Origin: Bilabrum cf. latius | Lineage: Eukaryota; Bigyra: Bicosoecida; Bigyra; Bicosoecida | Length of the DNA stretch: 64,000 nt | Direction of reading: 5' to 3' | NCBI GenBank assembly: GCA_965178125.1 | Contig: OZ237737.1 | Coordinates: 868,001-932,000, forward strand | In this document: one piece after another, positions 61,570 through 64,000 of the stretch | Layout of the letters: every line of letters begins with the position of its first letter | Position numbering within the stretch: position 1 is the stretch's first letter | Notes under the pieces: model-generated | Database searches by the model: none | Told to the model about the DNA's origin: nothing | The model's input: only the letters and a program-made list of their open reading frames with translations | Program-made: the position numbers and the translations under genes

Positions 61570-63460
61570 GCTGTCGCCGATGTCTAGCCACGCGGGATTG
61601 TCCTCGGCGTAGAACACAGTCGCCCAAGTGCAGGCACGAGGATCCACCTTGAGGCGGCCGTCGGTCGTGGTCGACATGTAGACGCTAGTAAGGGCAGGGT
61701 TCTGCCTCGGCCAGAAGCGGAAGGTGCGCAGCGGACCCGAGAGGGTGCTTGCCGTGTCGCCATTGAAGTCGGCCGACACCACGGTGCGGTAGCAGCCGGC
61801 AGTGAAGGCGGGACCCTCGGTCATCTCGCACGTCTTCTCGCAGATCAGGTCGTGGGCAGACCACACGGCATTCTAGCAAGTCTTGGTGGCCACGCCGCCC
61901 ACAGGCTTGCCCTGTCCTGACGCGCAGGATTGTGTGCAGTCCCTGTTCTCGAATGGCACTCGGCACCAGTAGTCCGTGCTCGTGGTTGCGACAACCCCAT
62001 GACCGTTTGTGACAGCGTCAGCTGGAGGGCAGCCTCCGGTGCCCCACTTATTGCCGAGGTAAGAGCGCAGTCGGTTCTCATCGTTGAAGTTTGACGAGTT
62101 CATGATCCCAAACTCCATGATCAATCCTTCGAAAGCATTGAAGCTCGCTCCGACCTGGAGTGGGTAGGAGCTGCCACTTGATAGCACGTTGGCTTTGTTT
62201 GCAGCAGAAGTGCCGGTGGGTTGGTCGATGTAGTAATACCAGCTCAACGCATTGTCGACGCTGCCGTACTGGAGGCCGGACGTGCTGAAATCGATCTCAG
62301 CGTAGATCCACACGCGACGCAACTGCGATATATCTTGTTGAGAGGATTAATACTTCAGAGTATTACTTGCAGCAGTGACTAGCGCATGCAACTGGGAGCG
62401 GCTACTCACTCCAGACGAGTAGTCGGTAACCCTTGTGTACCCGATGTACGTCTTGTACAGAGCCGACGACGGGCTGTTTGGCAAGGACATGCCGCCGGTG
62501 TAGCGGAAATTGGTTGTCTTCGAAGTCGACGCGACGAACGCGAATCGGCTGTTCGAGGAGGTGATGGACTGCATCATCTCCCAGTACGTGCGACGCTGCC
62601 CAGAGGCGAATGGTTCACCCTTCCGGAGCATGGTGCCCCGGTTCACACTGTACCAAGAGCTGCCGACGATGTAGATCATGTGCCCCTGCGATTAAATAGG
62701 TGACAAAAAAGGAGTTGAATCCCGTGTATCGCGCTAGTGCCGTCGCAGGCCACTTTCGCGACGTGTCGCAGCGAGGCGATGGTCGTCTTAAACTCACCCC
62801 CGTGCCCATGTTCGCGAAATCGAGCTGGGCATCACTGGGTGCGGTCATGAAGTCACGTCCAGACCAGTCGAAGAACATACCGCTGCGTGGGGGAATCGAT
62901 ACTGGAAGGGAACAAAAATACCGCGCTGCGGCGACTTATAAGCTCATTCTGACTACTCCTTGGGTGGTGCTCTCACGGTTGGCACATCAGCCTCCTAGTC
63001 ATAGTGTAGGGCTGGTTGGTTCTACTAGTCTGTGATTTGTCGTGATAAGGGATACGTTAAGGCAGGGAGGATGCACATACTTACCGGATACCACGGACAC
63101 TCGTTCGCGATCACAATTTGAGGCTACGCCGAAGCTCACCTACGTCAAAGTGCGACCCCTCCAGCTCTTCCAGGTCGATGGGTACGTCGTAGCCGTCTTA
63201 CTGAAGCTAGTAGCTGCGTATTCAAGGGCGGGAAGTTACCACAGGCATCAAATTATGCAGAAGCACAGAATGGCGCGTGCCACATGTCACAGCGCTTTGT
63301 GAGTCCTTCGGCAGCCTTCAGCGGCAGTCTCGATGAACCAGTGTTTGCAGTGGTACTCACTGTCCCAAAAATCGATCAGCTTGGAGCCAAGGGTCTGGTC
63401 TGGAACCATTTGAGCTGCAGCGCATGCTGCCACGATGCACGAGACAGCCACTGACAGCAT
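50653..63460 (-). CDS. Giant TIG/cadherin multi-pass receptor, copy 3 (complete, six exons, inverted)
   Basis: Exons on the minus strand are 63460-63361, 63213-63140, 63029-62977, 62882-62798, 62685-62410 and 62322-50653, giving 4085 aa. Domain order equals copy 2. Exons 1-5 and the first ~350 codons of exon 6 differ much from copy 2 (for example TYPSTWKSWRGRTLTQ against QYPSTWKSWRGRTMSQ; TSRTNQPYTMTRRL against SNSRNRPRTYTRRL). After about residue 570 the proteins are nearly identical. Eight TAGs occur in frame. Against copy 2, three face CAG, one CAA, two TAG, one GAG and one GAT. The last codon is CAG instead of AAG, then TGA. Nothing marks it as a pseudogene once UAG is read as Gln. The role is as proposed for copy 2. 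Confidence 0.88.
62323..62409 (-). other. Intron 5 of receptor copy 3
   Basis: Donor GTGAGT, acceptor TATCGCAG, phase 0, equivalent to 11475-11568 in copy 2. The intron sequences themselves do not align. Confidence 0.8.
62686..62797 (-). other. Intron 4 of receptor copy 3
   Basis: Donor GTGAGT, acceptor AATCGCAG, phase 0, equivalent to 11113-11204. Confidence 0.8.
62883..62976 (-). other. Intron 3 of receptor copy 3
   Basis: Donor GTGAGA, acceptor CCACGCAG, phase 2, equivalent to 10857-11027. Confidence 0.8.
63030..63139 (-). other. Intron 2 of receptor copy 3
   Basis: Donor GTGAGC directly after a TAG codon, acceptor AATCACAG, phase 0, equivalent to 10713-10803. Confidence 0.78.
63214..63360 (-). 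other. Intron 1 of receptor copy 3
   Basis: Donor GTGAGT, acceptor ATACGCAG, phase 1, equivalent to 10494-10638. Confidence 0.8.
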
Positions 63461-64000
63461 TGCGTTGAATGTTGACCCACTCGGAAAAGCAGAGTCAATG
63501 CAATGGGGTTTGATACAGTCAACAAGTCAAACTTGCAAAATATGCACCAAATTCCAGACCTTGTGCGGATTTCTCCACAGTAAAAGTGCCAAACATCCGG
63601 ACAGCGATCATCCAAAACATTTTAACTCGTCGCGACGTGCACAATTCGGAGTCTTAAAATGCGCTAGTGGGGCTAGTGGTCGCAACTTTCTCAAGAATGT
63701 TTGGATTAAATGCATGGTATAAGCATTCAAAACATGAAAAATATATAGGCCAATACGATAAATGTGTAGTCGATTGCGCATTATGCGGCCATTCTCAAAA
63801 AAATCGCAATTTGGAGTACATCATGATCCTTCTCAAGTCTTGTTAGTGAGGCATGTACAATGTGTAATCTCACAGCTAGAGTACCGGCTGTTTGGCCCTC
63901 CAAAACAATATGACCATTACCTCCGCTTACACGCTCTCAAGTTTGACCTGCTGCTACTAGCGGATCTCGTCAAGCCGCCGCCCGCTGCCAGTCGCTAGCG
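63461..64000. other. Upstream region of receptor copy 3
   Basis: AT-richer than the coding regions. I see no gene, RNA or clear promoter element; short open frames here have no family resemblance. It presumably contains the copy 3 promoter. Confidence 0.45.

Noticed and set aside
1-64000. Reading the TAG-broken genes as pseudogenes or as many short genes
   Set aside because: Frames continue exactly through each TAG for kilobases without TAA, TGA or indels. Domains span the TAGs and paralogues show CAG/CAA there. Decay would not spare the other two stops.
1-64000. Ciliate-type code with both UAA and UAG as Gln
   Set aside because: No UAA occurs in frame in about 20,000 codons, against about 96 UAG.
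1-64000. UAG as Leu, Tyr or pyrrolysine, or simple readthrough
   Set aside because: Paralogue positions show CAA/CAG opposite TAG. TAG is too frequent and spread out for programmed readthrough, and nothing points to methylamine enzymes.
1-64000. Bacterial or viral origin of the window
   Set aside because: Spliced genes, eukaryote-type extracellular domains, FOXRED2 homology and WD40/FN3 content fit a nuclear genome; no operon, Shine-Dalgarno pattern, capsid or polymerase genes were seen.
1-64000. rRNA, tRNA, CRISPR arrays and transposable elements
   Set aside because: I looked in the intergenic stretches and introns and found no convincing cloverleaf, rRNA core, spaced direct repeats, transposase or reverse transcriptase.

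Overview
This window is nuclear DNA from a eukaryote, most likely a free-living protist, that appears to read UAG as glutamine. Taken literally, almost every long reading frame is broken by TAG. In each of seven gene models, however, the same frame continues through every TAG and ends at a TGA. I count about 96 in-frame TAGs in roughly 20,000 codons and no in-frame TAA or TGA. Near-identical gene copies inside the window put CAA or CAG opposite TAG at four positions. GT-AG introns, signal peptides and metazoan/protist-type extracellular domains rule out a bacterial source. The species cannot be named from this sequence. All gene models below use UAG=Gln and UGA=stop.

Layout, left to right. 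(1) 1-4867 (+): the 3' part of a giant adhesion-receptor-like gene (copy 1), cut by the window edge. (2) 5456-10186 (+): an ER-type FAD oxidoreductase resembling FOXRED2, with a signal peptide and a much longer C-terminus than the animal protein. (3) 10382-23229 (+): copy 2 of the giant receptor, complete, six exons and 4084 aa. It has a signal peptide, lectin-like and sushi modules, cadherin repeats, about a dozen IPT/TIG domains, a Cys-rich GCC2/GCC3-type stalk, about nine membrane segments and a basic tail. (4) 23730-26408 (+): a secreted right-handed beta-helix protein. (5) 26586-40137 (+): a 4482-aa intracellular coiled-coil/FN3/TPR-like/WD40 protein, two exons. (6) 40197-50101 (-): a 3200-aa integrin-alpha-like membrane protein with about 13 FG-GAP calcium motifs and a tail of about 900 aa, convergent with gene 5 with only 59 bp between the stop codons. 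(7) 50653-63460 (-): copy 3 of the giant receptor, inverted relative to copies 1 and 2.

Copies 2 and 3 form inverted arms of about 11-13 kb around a 27-kb core; copies 1 and 2 are direct repeats around the FOXRED2-like gene. The large last exons are nearly identical and colinear without indels for about 10.9 kb. The membrane-distal N-terminal exons and their introns have diverged strongly. This mosaic suggests gene conversion of the stalk/membrane module with diversification of the tip. Five of the seven genes encode secreted or cell-surface proteins and a sixth is an ER oxidoreductase, so the region looks like a cell-surface adhesion or recognition locus. That functional reading is inference.
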